A DNA stretch of 23,051 bases from Chloroflexi bacterium RBG_19FT_COMBO_55_16 (GCA_001795335.1 MGOK01000001.1:14413-37463); one strand, 5' to 3'; counted from the first letter of the stretch, positions 15,005 to 22,132 are shown. Notes: generated from the sequence alone by a model not told the origin. Made by a program: numbers and translations.

Positions 15005-15483
15005 GGCCTCACCTCCTGTACCAAAGGTGCGGCGGGTTCGAAGATCCTTTCTCTCAGCCAGTCGAACAAAGATTGCGTGTATTCCGGAGAAAGTATGGTT
15101 ACATCAGGCACCAGGGAGCCTGGGGGTGAACCCAGGATTGCCTGGCCCGATCTCTTGTATCCAGGGACGACGATGTAGAGGACTTCCCCCTTATTAACGG
15201 GGAGGAAGCCCATATCTTCGGCTCGCTTCGCCATCTCATCGTTCGAGGTTAAAAACGCCAGCTGTGTTTTTTGGTCCTCTATCTCTCTTTCCATCTGGTC
15301 AATGTCTGCGTACATCGCCTGGATTGCTCGGCCGTTCGAAGAAGCTTCGGCAGAGACGCTTAGATAAATGCCAGCCACAAGCGCTACCAAGATCAAACCC
15401 AGCATGAACAGTCCAATCCACTGCAGTTGCTTCCGCCAGGGAGCCTGGGAATAAGCCTGGGTCAGACTTTGTACACGATTCAT
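15001..15483 (-). CDS. ftsL: FtsL-like bitopic division protein
   Basis: A 160-residue protein with a basic cytoplasmic end (1-20), one membrane helix (about 22-44) and an extracytoplasmic predicted coiled coil (about 50-80, AMYADIDQMEREIEDQ), then AEDMGFLPVNKGEVLYIVVP (88-107). That pattern of coiled coil followed by a GF/GM-P segment is typical of the FtsL/DivIC/FtsB group. Sequence identity in this group is low, so the call rests on architecture and on the place between rsmH and the PBP gene, which is ftsL in most bacteria. AGAAGG precedes the ATG by five bases. The C-terminal 50 residues, including PPGSLVPDVTILSPEYTQ, are longer than in E. coli FtsL. Confidence 0.78.
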   Translation of the reverse strand: MNRVQSLTQAYSQAPWRKQLQWIGLFMLGLILVALVAGIYLSVSAEASSNGRAIQAMYADIDQMEREIEDQKTQLAFLTSNDEMAKRAEDMGFLPVNKGEVLYIVVPGYKRSGQAILGSPPGSLVPDVTILSPEYTQSLFDWLRERIFEPAAPLVQEVRP

Positions 15484-15579
15484 AAATCCTTCTACTTTTC
15501 AAAAGGGATTAGTGTCTGTTCAAGAAAGGTAACCTCTATCCGATACGCTCCATACAGGCTTGCAAGAGTAGTGCCAAAA

Positions 15580-16515
15580 TCATCCACTCGATAATTTTTC
15601 TGCCACCCGCAAGCGGGCACTGCGGGCTCTCGAATTCTGCCGGATTTCATCTTGCGTAGGTCGCATCGGGCGACGAGTAATCTCTCTTATCGTCGCAGAA
15701 TGCCCACAGGTGCACATCGGTTGCCAGGGAGGACACAAACAATCTGTGCTCTCCTGTCGAAAATACTGCTTGACGATGCGATCCTCCAACGAATGGAAAG
15801 CGATTACCGCCAACCTGCCGCCGGGAACAAGGGAAATGATCGCCTCAGGCAGAACCTTAGCTAAGGCATCCAGCTCCTGGTTAACGGCGATCCGTAAGGC
15901 TTGAAAGGTTCTGGTGGCAGGGTGCATTCCCTGTTTGCCACTCCTGGTCGCTGATGCAACCACCTTCGCCAATTGGCGGGTGGTATGGATCGGACGGGCA
16001 AGAACAATCGCCCGGGCTACCTGACGTGAGCGCCGTTCCTCTCCATATTTGAATAACAGGTCCGCCAGTTCTGCCTCTGTCAAGTTGTTCACCAAATCGG
16101 CAGCCTGGACAGGGTTGCGCGGGTCGAAGCGCATATCCAGGGAGCCATCTTGCTGGAAGGAAAACCCCCGCTCTGAGGTGTCCATTTGCATGGACGATAA
16201 CCCCAAATCGAGCAGGATGCCATCTACCATCTCCCACCCCAACGCGTCCAGCTGCGCTCGTAAGGTCGTGTAAGAAGCTTGGACGATATGAGCTCGCTTC
16301 CCAAAAGGAACAAGCCGGTCCCTGGCCAGACGCAATGCCTCAGGGTCTAAATCTAAACCCAACAGCCTCCCCTCAGGTTCGCTAGCTTTCAGGATTCCCC
16401 AGGCGTGTCCTCCCGCTCCCAGTGTTCCATCGACATAACGACCTGCGCGGTTCGGCTGTAATACGTGTATAATTTCATTGTAAAGAACAGGTCGGTGAGA
16501 CAGTGGGTCTCTCAT
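15580..16515 (-). CDS. rsmH: 16S rRNA (cytosine-1402-N4)-methyltransferase RsmH
   Basis: SAM-dependent methyltransferase that modifies C1402 in the decoding site of 16S rRNA, formerly MraW. Motifs: HRPVLYNEII (7-16), the SAM loop VDGTLGAGGHA (28-38), GLDLDPEA (53-60), DGILLDLGLSSMQ, GFSFQQDGSLDMRFD and, near the end, VIAFHSLEDRIVK. A cysteine cluster (CLCPPWQPMCTC) follows, as in many RsmH proteins. With the ATG at 16515 the protein has 311 residues. A TTG at 16536 would add seven residues unlike the family; neither start has a strong ribosome-binding site. It lies 42 bp after mraZ, the standard order. Confidence 0.97.
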   Translation of the reverse strand: MRDPLSHRPVLYNEIIHVLQPNRAGRYVDGTLGAGGHAWGILKASEPEGRLLGLDLDPEALRLARDRLVPFGKRAHIVQASYTTLRAQLDALGWEMVDGILLDLGLSSMQMDTSERGFSFQQDGSLDMRFDPRNPVQAADLVNNLTEAELADLLFKYGEERRSRQVARAIVLARPIHTTRQLAKVVASATRSGKQGMHPATRTFQALRIAVNQELDALAKVLPEAIISLVPGGRLAVIAFHSLEDRIVKQYFRQESTDCLCPPWQPMCTCGHSATIREITRRPMRPTQDEIRQNSRARSARLRVAEKLSSG

Positions 16516-16557
16516 AAGCTGCCAGATGTAAATCAACCCATTTAACCATACCCATCA

Positions 16558-17001
16558 TCACTCGCCCAATGAGAGATCCAGATCCATAAAACTCAGCGCG
16601 TCCTTTTCGGTGTCTTGCATCAGGTTAGTTTGTCCAGACCAGAATTCAGGCGACCAGATTTCAAAGTAGCCACCTGCACCCGCAACAACTGCTTCACTAT
16701 CTAGATGAACTGCCTCTCTTAAAAACTGCGGGATCAAGATCCGCCCGGTTTTGTCTACTGCGACGAGTTGTGCATTCGAAAAGATCAGGCGTTTAAGCAA
16801 ACGAGCCTTGGGATCCGTCATGCTCATGCGATTTACTCGCTTAGAGACCTGTTCAAAGGATGGCACCGTCAAGACGATCAAGTTCTTATCGAAGCCCAAG
16901 GTGACGTACGCGCCTTGTGCAGCCAGCAAATCCCGATAACGGGCTGGGATGGTCAAACGACCTTTTTCATCGATGTTATGCTGATATTGTCCTAGGAACA
17001 T
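16558..17001 (-). CDS. mraZ: Transcriptional regulator MraZ
   Basis: DNA-binding protein of the SpoVT/AbrB double-barrel fold that represses its own dcw operon in bacteria studied so far. From the ATG at 17001 the protein has 147 residues, close to the family norm, and begins with the classic MFLGQYQHNIDEKGRLTIPA. The two DxxGR motifs are DEKGRLTIPARYR (11-23) and VDKTGRILIPQFLRE (82-96). A GTG at 17082 would add 27 residues unlike MraZ and would place the start against the likely -10 box, so it is rejected. No Shine-Dalgarno is visible, and the ATG lies inside a 12-bp perfect palindrome. It is the first gene of the operon, downstream of its own likely operator. Confidence 0.96.
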   Translation of the reverse strand: MFLGQYQHNIDEKGRLTIPARYRDLLAAQGAYVTLGFDKNLIVLTVPSFEQVSKRVNRMSMTDPKARLLKRLIFSNAQLVAVDKTGRILIPQFLREAVHLDSEAVVAGAGGYFEIWSPEFWSGQTNLMQDTEKDALSFMDLDLSLGE

Positions 17002-17007
17002 ATGTTC
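16996..17007. other. Perfect 12-bp palindrome over the mraZ start codon
   Basis: GAACATATGTTC reads the same on both strands and contains the mraZ ATG at its centre. It could be a protein-binding site, a small RNA structure at the start codon or chance. Its interest comes from the absence of a Shine-Dalgarno at this gene. Confidence 0.6.
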
Positions 17008-17026
17008 TATACTGAGCTTAACGTCC

Positions 17027-17049
17027 GAACGCCGGTTGAGCCGGCGTTC
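17027..17049 (-). other. GC-rich hairpin in the mraZ leader
   Basis: GAACGCCGG (17027-17035) and CCGGCGTTC (17041-17049) form a perfect 9-bp stem with a 5-nt loop, 25 bases upstream of the mraZ ATG on the transcript. No U-run follows, so it is not an intrinsic terminator. It may stabilise the operon mRNA or affect mraZ translation. Its first base overlaps the proximal MraZ box. Confidence 0.7.
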
Positions 17050-17075
17050 CACTTTGATCCACTTTCCACCACAAA
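17049..17075 (-). promoter_or_regulatory. Likely MraZ operator: three boxes at 10-bp spacing
   Basis: On the minus strand the boxes are TTTGTGG (17069-17075), AAAGTGG (17059-17065) and AAAGTGG (17049-17055), each followed by three variable bases. The GTGG cores repeat exactly every 10 bp, and an extra overlapping GTGG lies at 17066-17069. Known MraZ sites are direct repeats with 10-bp spacing upstream of mraZ: TGGG cores in E. coli and AAAGTG-type boxes in Mollicutes. The boxes lie just downstream of the predicted transcription start, so bound MraZ would block promoter escape. Confidence 0.85.
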
Positions 17076-17082
17076 CACACAC

Positions 17083-17111
17083 AGTATATCTTAATCTAGG
17101 ATTAAATGCAA
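17083..17111 (-). promoter_or_regulatory. Predicted promoter of the dcw operon
   Basis: On the minus strand TTGCAT (17106-17111) and TATACT (17083-17088) are separated by 17 bp, a sigma-70-like arrangement with a good -10 and a moderate -35. The predicted start near 17076 places the MraZ boxes at about +1 to +28 and gives a leader of about 75 nt. It is the only convincing promoter seen for the cluster. Confidence 0.6.
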
Positions 17112-17179
17112 GTGGTTTTATCTGATTTTGGTACTTTATTCCCCCCTTACAAATTCGTAATTCAAGATGCCACAGATTT

Positions 17180-17201
17180 GTGATCAGACAAGGCCGATCA
17201 C
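17180..17201. promoter_or_regulatory. Dyad in the mraZ / PLP-enzyme divergent region
   Basis: GTGATC (17180-17185) and GATCAC (17196-17201) form an inverted repeat with 10 bp between arms, flanked by TTT and AAA. It lies 30 bp upstream of the PLP-enzyme start, where a regulator of that gene could bind. No convincing -35/-10 pair for the plus strand was found around it. The remaining part of the 229-bp gap (17112-17179) shows nothing recognisable. Confidence 0.35.
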
Positions 17202-17230
17202 CAAATATCCTTTTTCAACAAGAACAATAG

Positions 17231-18634
17231 ATGACCAAAACCTTCACCCTCCCCCATTTTCCTGCCCTCTTCACGGGTATCGATGTCCAGGTCCCTGTGT
17301 TAGACGGGTCTCACCAACGTTATATCAACTTGGACAATGCTGCCTCCACACCCCCCTTCAAGGCGGTGCAACAAGCGATCAACGGTTTTATGGTTTATTA
17401 CAGCAGCGTCCATCGGGGCACAGGCTTTAAGAGCCAGATTTCCACCCACGCCTATGAAATGTCTCGCCAGGCAGTCCTGCAGTTCGTTGGCGGCGATCTA
17501 CAACGTCATGTATGCATCTTTGGTAAAAATGCAACCGAGGCGCTTAATAAGCTGGCGCGGCGGTTTCCATTCAACCCGCACAGAGATGTGGTCCTGACAA
17601 GCGGCATGGAACATCACTCGAACGACCTTCCCTGGCGAGCCGTCGCCAATGTCATCCACATCAGGCTTCACCCGGATGGACGTCTCGACGAGGCCGACTT
17701 CGACACACAGCTTGTTAAATATTCCGATCGCGTTGCCTTGGTGGCGATCAGCGGTGCCAGTAATGTCACTGGCTATCTCAATCCGATTGATCGCCTGGCT
17801 GAAAAGGCACATGCCACGGGCGCGCAGATCGCCGTCGACTGCGCTCAGCTGGCTCCACATCGAAGGGTGGATATGCGATCTCTCGAGGATCCGGCTCACC
17901 TGGACTACGTAGCCCTCTCAGCCCACAAACTTTACGCCCCCTTCGGGACAGGGGCTTTAGTTGGACTGCGCCAAACTTTCGAGCGCGGCGATCCAGACCT
18001 TTCAGGCGGAGGGACAGTAGAAATCGTCACTCTGGACGATGTGGTGTGGGCCGACCCTCCTGACAGGGAAGAGGCCGGCAGCCCCAACACCATTGGCGCG
18101 GTCGCCCTAGCTGCTGCCATCCGCCAGTTGGAAGAGATCGGCCTGGAGGCTGTCGCCAGCCATGAAGCCGAGCTAACTGCCTATGCCTTAATAAAAATGC
18201 CCCAGGTACCTGGATTGCAGATTTATGGAGACAGTGATCCAACGCGCGCCAAAGAGCGCCTGGGTGTGATCCCCTTCAAGATCGAAGGCTACTCGCACTT
18301 CCTGGTCGCAGCCATCCTGGGTTATGAGTTCGGCATTGGGGTGCGTAGCGGCTGTTTCTGCGCCCACCCTTACATCTTGCACCTGCTCGGTCTGACTACT
18401 GAACAGGCGCGCGCGGTGCGTGAGCGTATGCTCGCAGGCGACAAATCCGACATGCCTGGCCTGGTGCGGATCTCCTTCGGGCTATACAACACGCTTGAGG
18501 ATGTAGATGCCCTGGTCGAAGCGCTCACTTATATCGCCCTCGGACAGTACCAGGGCAACTATGACCAAGAACCTCGCACGGGAGAATATACTCCCATAGG
18601 TTGGGCACCCGACTTTGATCAATATTTTTCCTAG
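17231..18634 (+). CDS. PLP-dependent cysteine desulfurase-like aminotransferase class V protein
   Basis: Fold-type I PLP enzyme of 467 residues, most like the group II cysteine desulfurases (SufS/CsdA), which take sulfur from cysteine as an enzyme persulfide. Seen: LDNAASTPP (34-42), EHHSNDLPWR (127-136), the aspartate region AVDCAQLAPH (201-210), the PLP lysine in SAHKLYAPFGTG (230-241, K233), and RSGCFCAHP (372-380) in place of the RxGxHCA loop that holds the catalytic cysteine in SufS. C375 or C377 could serve as nucleophile. It is longer than SufS by about 60 residues, partly an acidic C-terminal tail. No suf or isc partner adjoins it, so the true substrate is uncertain. No clear Shine-Dalgarno; the ATG at 17231 is the first in frame. 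Confidence 0.85.
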   Translation: MTKTFTLPHFPALFTGIDVQVPVLDGSHQRYINLDNAASTPPFKAVQQAINGFMVYYSSVHRGTGFKSQISTHAYEMSRQAVLQFVGGDLQRHVCIFGKNATEALNKLARRFPFNPHRDVVLTSGMEHHSNDLPWRAVANVIHIRLHPDGRLDEADFDTQLVKYSDRVALVAISGASNVTGYLNPIDRLAEKAHATGAQIAVDCAQLAPHRRVDMRSLEDPAHLDYVALSAHKLYAPFGTGALVGLRQTFERGDPDLSGGGTVEIVTLDDVVWADPPDREEAGSPNTIGAVALAAAIRQLEEIGLEAVASHEAELTAYALIKMPQVPGLQIYGDSDPTRAKERLGVIPFKIEGYSHFLVAAILGYEFGIGVRSGCFCAHPYILHLLGLTTEQARAVRERMLAGDKSDMPGLVRISFGLYNTLEDVDALVEALTYIALGQYQGNYDQEPRTGEYTPIGWAPDFDQYFS

Positions 18635-18649
18635 TTTCGTCATAATTAT

Positions 18650-20905
18650 CTATTCCCGGCTCATGGCATCCATCACGGCCACGGCGGCGATATTGACAAT
18701 ATCGCGCACCTCGTCGCCAGTCTGCAAGACATGCACCGGCGCGCCCATGCCGAGCAGGATCGGCCCGATAGCCTGCGCGTTACCCAGGCGCGCCAGCAAC
18801 TTATAGGCGATGTTGGCCGCCTCCAAAGAGGGGAACACCAGCACATTGGCATCCTTGACCTGGCTGAAGGGGTAGCGTTCATCGATAATCTCAGGCAACA
18901 CAGCGGTGTCAGCCTGCATCTCACCATCCACGGCAAAGTCGGGGCATTTGCTGCGCAGTATTTCCACCGCCCGGCGCACCTTGTCAGACAAGGGGTGCGG
19001 TGTACTCCCAAAATTAGAGAAAGACAGCAGCGCTACGCGCGGCTCAAGCTCCAGCTGCCGGGCGTAATCGGCCGCCAGGCAGGCGATCTCCGCCAGGTCT
19101 TCCGCCGTCGGGTCGATGTTTACGGTGGCATCAGTGAACAGGAGCACCCGCTGGTCAACGATCATTATATACACACCTGCGACCCGCTGGGCATTTGGAT
19201 GGGTGTGGTGGATCTGCAACGCTGGGCGAATCACCTCCGGATAATCATAAGTTAGGCCGGATACAAACGCCTCAGCATCCCCCATTTTCACCATCAACGG
19301 ACCTAGCACATTAGGTTCGCGCACCGCTTTATAAGCGTCCTTGAGCGCCACACCCTTGCGCTGGCGTAGCAGGTAATATGCGCGGGCATATTCCTCGCTG
19401 CGCTCGAACTTCACTGGGTTGACAATCTGTGGATCGCAATCAAGCCCTAACTGGGCGATCTTTTCCCGAATCACTTCCGGACGACCCACCAGGATTGGGA
19501 CGGCAATGCCTTCATCTTTCACCTGGGAAGCAGCGCGGATGATCTTGGCTTCCTCGCCCTCGGCGAATACCACCCGCTTCTTCTGAGGAGCCGACTTGGC
19601 CTTGTTCATGATATAGTGGCGCACTTGTTGGCCTTTACCCTGGCGAAAGGCCAGCTGCTGGCGGTACTCATCCAGGTCGAACTGCTTCCTGGCCACCCCC
19701 GACTCCATGGCGGCCTTCGCTACCGCTGGCGACTCCCACAAGAGTACGCGGGGGTCGAGTGGCTTGGGTATAATGTAATCCTCTCCGAACTTCAGACTTT
19801 CCAACCCGTAAGCGCGCAAGACGCTGTCTGGCACATCCTCTTTCGTTAAATCGGCCAGGGCGTAAGCGGCTGCTACTTTCATTTCTTCGTTGATCGCTCT
19901 GGCCCGCACATCAAGCGCCCCGCGAAAGATGAAGGGAAAGCCGAGTACGTTGTTAACCTGGTTTGGATAATCTGAACGTCCTGTGGCCACGATCGCCTCG
20001 GGGCGAACCCACTTGGCCAGCTCGTACTTGATCTCGGGATCGGGGTTCGCCATGGCGAAAATGATTGGCCGTTCGGCCATAGACTTCACCATCTCAGGCG
20101 TGAGCACATCCGCCACAGATAAGCCGTAGAAGACATCCACCCCACGCACTGCGTCGGATAAGCTGCGAGCGTCACTTTCCTGCGCGAAGCGCTCCTTATA
20201 TTTGTTCATCCCCTCCTTCCGGTCACGCGTGACGACCCCGCGACTATCGACCAGCAAGATATTCTCCCGCTTCACACCCAATCTGACGGCCAGCTCGGCA
20301 CAGGAAATCGCTGAAGCTCCTGCGCCGGAGATCGTCATCTTAATTTCATCGATACGCTTTCCGGCGATCTCCAGGCTGTTAAGCAAGCCAGCGCTGGAGA
20401 TGATCGCGGTGCCGTGTTGGTCATCATGGAACACTGGGATGTCCAACATCTCCTTGAGCGTCTCTTCGATATAGAAACATTCCGGAGCCTTGATATCCTC
20501 GAGATTTATCCCGCCAAAAGTAGGAGCGATCGCCGCCACCACGCGGACAAATTCGTCCGGGTCTTTGGTGTTCACCTCGATGTCGAAGACATCGACGTCG
20601 GAGAATACCTTAAACAACCCCCCCTTGCCTTCCATGACCGGCTTCGAGGCGAGTGCCCCGCGGTCACCCAGCCCTAAAATCGCCGTTCCGTTCGAGATCA
20701 CCGCCACCAGGTTTCCCTTGGAGGTGAACTCGTAGGCTAGCTCCGCATCCTTCTCCACTTCCAAAACCGGAAACGCAACACCGGGCGAATAGGCTAACGA
20801 CAAGTCGCGTTGGGTGGCTAATGGTTTAGTCGGCAAGATTGATATCTTCCCGGCTTTACCACCCAGGCGATGGTACTCAAGAGCTTCTTCCCGCAATCTA
20901 CTCAT
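18650..20905 (-). CDS. maeB: Malic enzyme fused to phosphotransacetylase-like domain (MaeB type)
   Basis: Oxidative decarboxylation of malate to pyruvate with reduction of NAD(P). From the ATG at 20905 it has 751 residues, close to MaeB. The malic-enzyme part shows YSPGVAFPV (39-47), [15 protein letters not shown] (80-94), HDDQHGTA (160-167), the nucleotide loop SGAGASAI (193-200) and MANPDPEI. From about 425 a phosphotransacetylase-like domain follows ([17 protein letters not shown] through [21 protein letters not shown]). In described MaeB enzymes this domain is regulatory, sensing acetyl-CoA, rather than a working transacetylase; that is assumed here. The start is set by AAAGGAGA at 20911-20918; an upstream in-frame start at 20971 is unlikely. 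It converges on the PLP-enzyme gene with only 15 bp between stops and no terminator seen. Confidence 0.96.
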   Translation of the reverse strand: MSRLREEALEYHRLGGKAGKISILPTKPLATQRDLSLAYSPGVAFPVLEVEKDAELAYEFTSKGNLVAVISNGTAILGLGDRGALASKPVMEGKGGLFKVFSDVDVFDIEVNTKDPDEFVRVVAAIAPTFGGINLEDIKAPECFYIEETLKEMLDIPVFHDDQHGTAIISSAGLLNSLEIAGKRIDEIKMTISGAGASAISCAELAVRLGVKRENILLVDSRGVVTRDRKEGMNKYKERFAQESDARSLSDAVRGVDVFYGLSVADVLTPEMVKSMAERPIIFAMANPDPEIKYELAKWVRPEAIVATGRSDYPNQVNNVLGFPFIFRGALDVRARAINEEMKVAAAYALADLTKEDVPDSVLRAYGLESLKFGEDYIIPKPLDPRVLLWESPAVAKAAMESGVARKQFDLDEYRQQLAFRQGKGQQVRHYIMNKAKSAPQKKRVVFAEGEEAKIIRAASQVKDEGIAVPILVGRPEVIREKIAQLGLDCDPQIVNPVKFERSEEYARAYYLLRQRKGVALKDAYKAVREPNVLGPLMVKMGDAEAFVSGLTYDYPEVIRPALQIHHTHPNAQRVAGVYIMIVDQRVLLFTDATVNIDPTAEDLAEIACLAADYARQLELEPRVALLSFSNFGSTPHPLSDKVRRAVEILRSKCPDFAVDGEMQADTAVLPEIIDERYPFSQVKDANVLVFPSLEAANIAYKLLARLGNAQAIGPILLGMGAPVHVLQTGDEVRDIVNIAAVAVMDAMSRE

Positions 20906-20910
20906 AATTT

Positions 20911-20918
20911 TCTCCTTT
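20911..20918 (-). promoter_or_regulatory. Shine-Dalgarno that sets the maeB start
   Basis: AAAGGAGA on the minus strand precedes the ATG at 20905 by about six bases and rules against the longer reading from 20971. Confidence 0.8.
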
Positions 20919-20956
20919 GGCAATAATAAGTCGACTAGCAGCCATGTCAATGTTCG

Positions 20957-20976
20957 ACCAGGAACATCCACCTGGT
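20957..20976 (-). other. Hairpin in the maeB leader
   Basis: ACCAGG (20957-20962) and CCTGGT (20971-20976) form a 6-bp stem with an 8-nt loop in the predicted maeB 5' untranslated region. It has no U-run. Significance is uncertain. Confidence 0.35.
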
Positions 20977-20992
20977 AGCCGTCGATTTCTTG

Positions 20993-20998
20993 ATTATA
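20993..20998 (-). promoter_or_regulatory. Alternative -10 box for maeB
   Basis: A perfect TATAAT on the minus strand, about 90 bp upstream of the maeB ATG. No good -35 lies 16-18 bp upstream of it, so it may need an activator, or the promoter at 21031-21058 may be the real one. Confidence 0.35.
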
Positions 20999-21030
20999 CT
21001 CGGCATGAGTCTCGTCATTGCAGCAAGAAT

Positions 21031-21058
21031 ATTATTAATTTCTGTCAAAGTGTGACAA
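21031..21058 (-). promoter_or_regulatory. Predicted maeB promoter
   Basis: On the minus strand TTGTCA (21053-21058) and AATAAT (21031-21036) are separated by 16 bp, each matching consensus in five of six positions. The -35 lies inside the TGTCA/TGACA dyad, so a protein bound there would control access. Confidence 0.5.
21043..21057. promoter_or_regulatory. TGTCA-N5-TGACA dyad, possible operator
   Basis: A perfect 5-bp inverted repeat with a 5-bp spacer overlaps the predicted maeB -35 and lies about 20 bp upstream of the rightward promoter. A transcription factor bound here could control maeB, the rightward RNA, or both. No regulator gene is nearby to suggest which. Confidence 0.4.
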
Positions 21059-21075
21059 CATTTACCTTTTATTCC

Positions 21076-21104
21076 ATGACTTCTTTCCGATTATCATGTA
21101 TAAT
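21076..21104 (+). promoter_or_regulatory. Strong rightward promoter ahead of the structured RNA
   Basis: ATGACT (21076-21081) and a perfect TATAAT (21099-21104) are separated by 17 bp. The predicted start is near 21111. The first gene downstream, recX, begins only at 21458, so this promoter would make a leader or independent RNA of about 240-340 nt. Confidence 0.6.
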
Positions 21105-21281
21105 GAAGGCATAATTGAATGCTGCGCACATTATTCCTTTTTTAATCGCGCAGCCACGGCAGTAAAGAGCAGAGCTCTTAGCAAAAACGATCTCAGAGTA
21201 ATGTTGGTCTTGGTTTGAACAAACCCTGCGTCTTCGCAGGTCTGGCTTGATATTGAGGATTTCGGACGAAGATAAAAACGA

Positions 21282-21307
21282 AGGCAAAACCGCCAGGCAA
21301 AACCGCT
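21282..21307 (+). repeat. Tandem 13-nt repeat inside the candidate RNA
   Basis: AGGCAAAACCGCC (21282-21294) is followed directly by AGGCAAAACCGCT (21295-21307), with one mismatch at the last base. It lies in the loop region enclosed by the long-range stems. Two copies are too few for a CRISPR array; it may be a duplicated protein- or ligand-binding segment. Confidence 0.6.
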
Positions 21308-21327
21308 CAATAGGGATTGTGCAAGAA

Positions 21328-21364
21328 GCCAGGCGCTAACCAGCGCCAGGCGCTATTTTAGTTT
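21328..21364 (+). terminator. Terminator-like hairpin ending the candidate RNA
   Basis: GCC-A-GGCGCT (21328-21337) pairs with AGCGCC-A-GGC (21342-21351): six GC-rich pairs, an A-A mismatch and three more pairs, closed by an AACC loop. The following GCTATTTTAGTTT is only moderately U-rich, so termination may be partial or conditional. Confidence 0.5.
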
Positions 21365-21415
21365 ATCTGTTCACGATACCTATCAGTTCCTGAGATTAAA
21401 TTAACTCTGCTTGAC

Positions 21416-21457
21416 AGCCGTGGCTAAAACGGTAGCCGACGGCTTTTTGTTTTATTT
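21416..21457 (+). terminator. Strong intrinsic terminator abutting the recX start
   Basis: AGCCGTGGCTA (21416-21426) pairs with TAGCC-G-ACGGCT (21433-21444), 11 pairs with one bulged G and a 6-nt loop, followed by TTTTTGTTTTATTT up to the recX ATG at 21458. It is one of the best terminators in the window. Because it touches the coding start, recX transcription from upstream must read through it or start elsewhere. Confidence 0.8.
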
Positions 21458-22132
21458 ATGGCTCAGAAGATCACTGCCTTGAAGGTACAATCGCGCAACC
21501 CCCAACGGGTGAATGTCTATCTCGATGGTGAATTCGCCTTTGGCCTTTCCCGCCTCGTGGCTGTCTGGCTTCAAGAAGGGCAGGAATTGAACGAGGAGAA
21601 GATCGCCGACTTGAAGGCTGAAGACGCGCACGAAGTTGCGTACCAACGCGCCTTGAACCTCATCGTTCGCCGAATGCGTTCAGGGGCGAAGATCCAGGAA
21701 AACTTGCGCAGGCATGGAATTTCTGAGGAGATCATCGCCAGTGTGGTTGAGCGCCTGGAGCGCAGTGGTATGATAGATGACAAGCTGTTCGCCCAAGCCT
21801 GGGTGGAGAATCGCAGTGAATTCCGCCCGCGAAGTAAGCGCGCCCTGGCCTACGAATTAAGACAACGGGGGATAGCCGATGAAGTGATCGATCACGTGCT
21901 TGCCGAAACTATGCCAGACGAAGCAGGACTAGCTTATCAAGCCGCTCTCAAGTATTCCCGGAAACTGAATCAATTGGATTGGTTTGAGTTTCGCCGAAAA
22001 CTAAGTGGGCATCTGGCTCGGAGAGGTTTCTCTTATGATATTGTTATTGCGGTGGTGGATCGCGTCTGGGCCGAATTGAGATCCAATGTCCCCTCCGGGA
22101 ATAATCTAACCGATAGTGAGGTACTCCCATGA
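21458..22132 (+). CDS. recX: Regulatory protein RecX
   Basis: RecX binds RecA filaments and modulates, usually inhibits, recombinase activity. The 224 residues start MAQKITALKVQSRNPQRV, a beta-rich N-terminal segment (to about 55) common in RecX of several phyla, then repeated three-helix modules: AYQRALNLIVRRMRSGAKIQENLRRHGI, ERLERSGMIDDKLFAQAWVENR, SKRALAYELRQRGI and KLSGHLARRGFSYDIV (each given only in part here by key pattern). No Shine-Dalgarno precedes the ATG, which directly follows a terminator U-run, so expression control is unusual. recA is not adjacent. The 3' end overlaps rny as ATGA. Confidence 0.93.
   Translation: MAQKITALKVQSRNPQRVNVYLDGEFAFGLSRLVAVWLQEGQELNEEKIADLKAEDAHEVAYQRALNLIVRRMRSGAKIQENLRRHGISEEIIASVVERLERSGMIDDKLFAQAWVENRSEFRPRSKRALAYELRQRGIADEVIDHVLAETMPDEAGLAYQAALKYSRKLNQLDWFEFRRKLSGHLARRGFSYDIVIAVVDRVWAELRSNVPSGNNLTDSEVLP

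Larger units (their letters stand above)
21111..21364 (+). ncRNA. Candidate structured RNA (sRNA or recX leader), family unknown
   Basis: No protein fits this stretch, and I do not recognise it as tmRNA, RNase P RNA, SRP RNA, a tRNA or a familiar riboswitch; 6S RNA cannot be excluded. It lies between a good promoter and a terminator-like hairpin. Perfect stems seen: GCTGCGC/GCGCAGC (21121-21127 with 21148-21154), AAGAGC/GCTCTT (21165-21170 with 21174-21179), GGTTT/AAACC (21212-21216 with 21221-21225) and CTGCG/CGCAG (21226-21230 with 21235-21239). A long-range stem CTGGCTT/AAGCCAG (21242-21248 with 21326-21332) encloses TATTGAG/CTCAATA (21251-21257 with 21306-21312). The outer stem shares bases with the hairpin at 21328-21351, so the two could alternate. 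Confidence 0.55.

Noticed and set aside
16516..16536. RsmH start at TTG 16536
   Set aside because: It adds seven residues not typical of the family; the ATG at 16515 starts at the normal distance from HRPVLYNE. Neither site has a strong ribosome-binding site, so some doubt remains.
17002..17082. Longer MraZ from a GTG at 17082
   Set aside because: The added 27 residues do not resemble MraZ, the start would touch the -10 box, and the reading covers the operator and the leader hairpin.
18635..18649. Bidirectional terminator between the PLP-enzyme gene and maeB
   Set aside because: The 15-bp gap has no inverted repeat; no hairpin with a U-run was found there.
21069..21287. 72-codon minus-strand reading frame in the maeB-recX gap
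   Set aside because: It crosses the strong rightward promoter and the stems of the candidate RNA, has no ribosome-binding site, and its product has no recognisable features.
21282..21307. CRISPR array
   Set aside because: Only two directly adjacent 13-nt copies without spacers, and no cas genes in the window.
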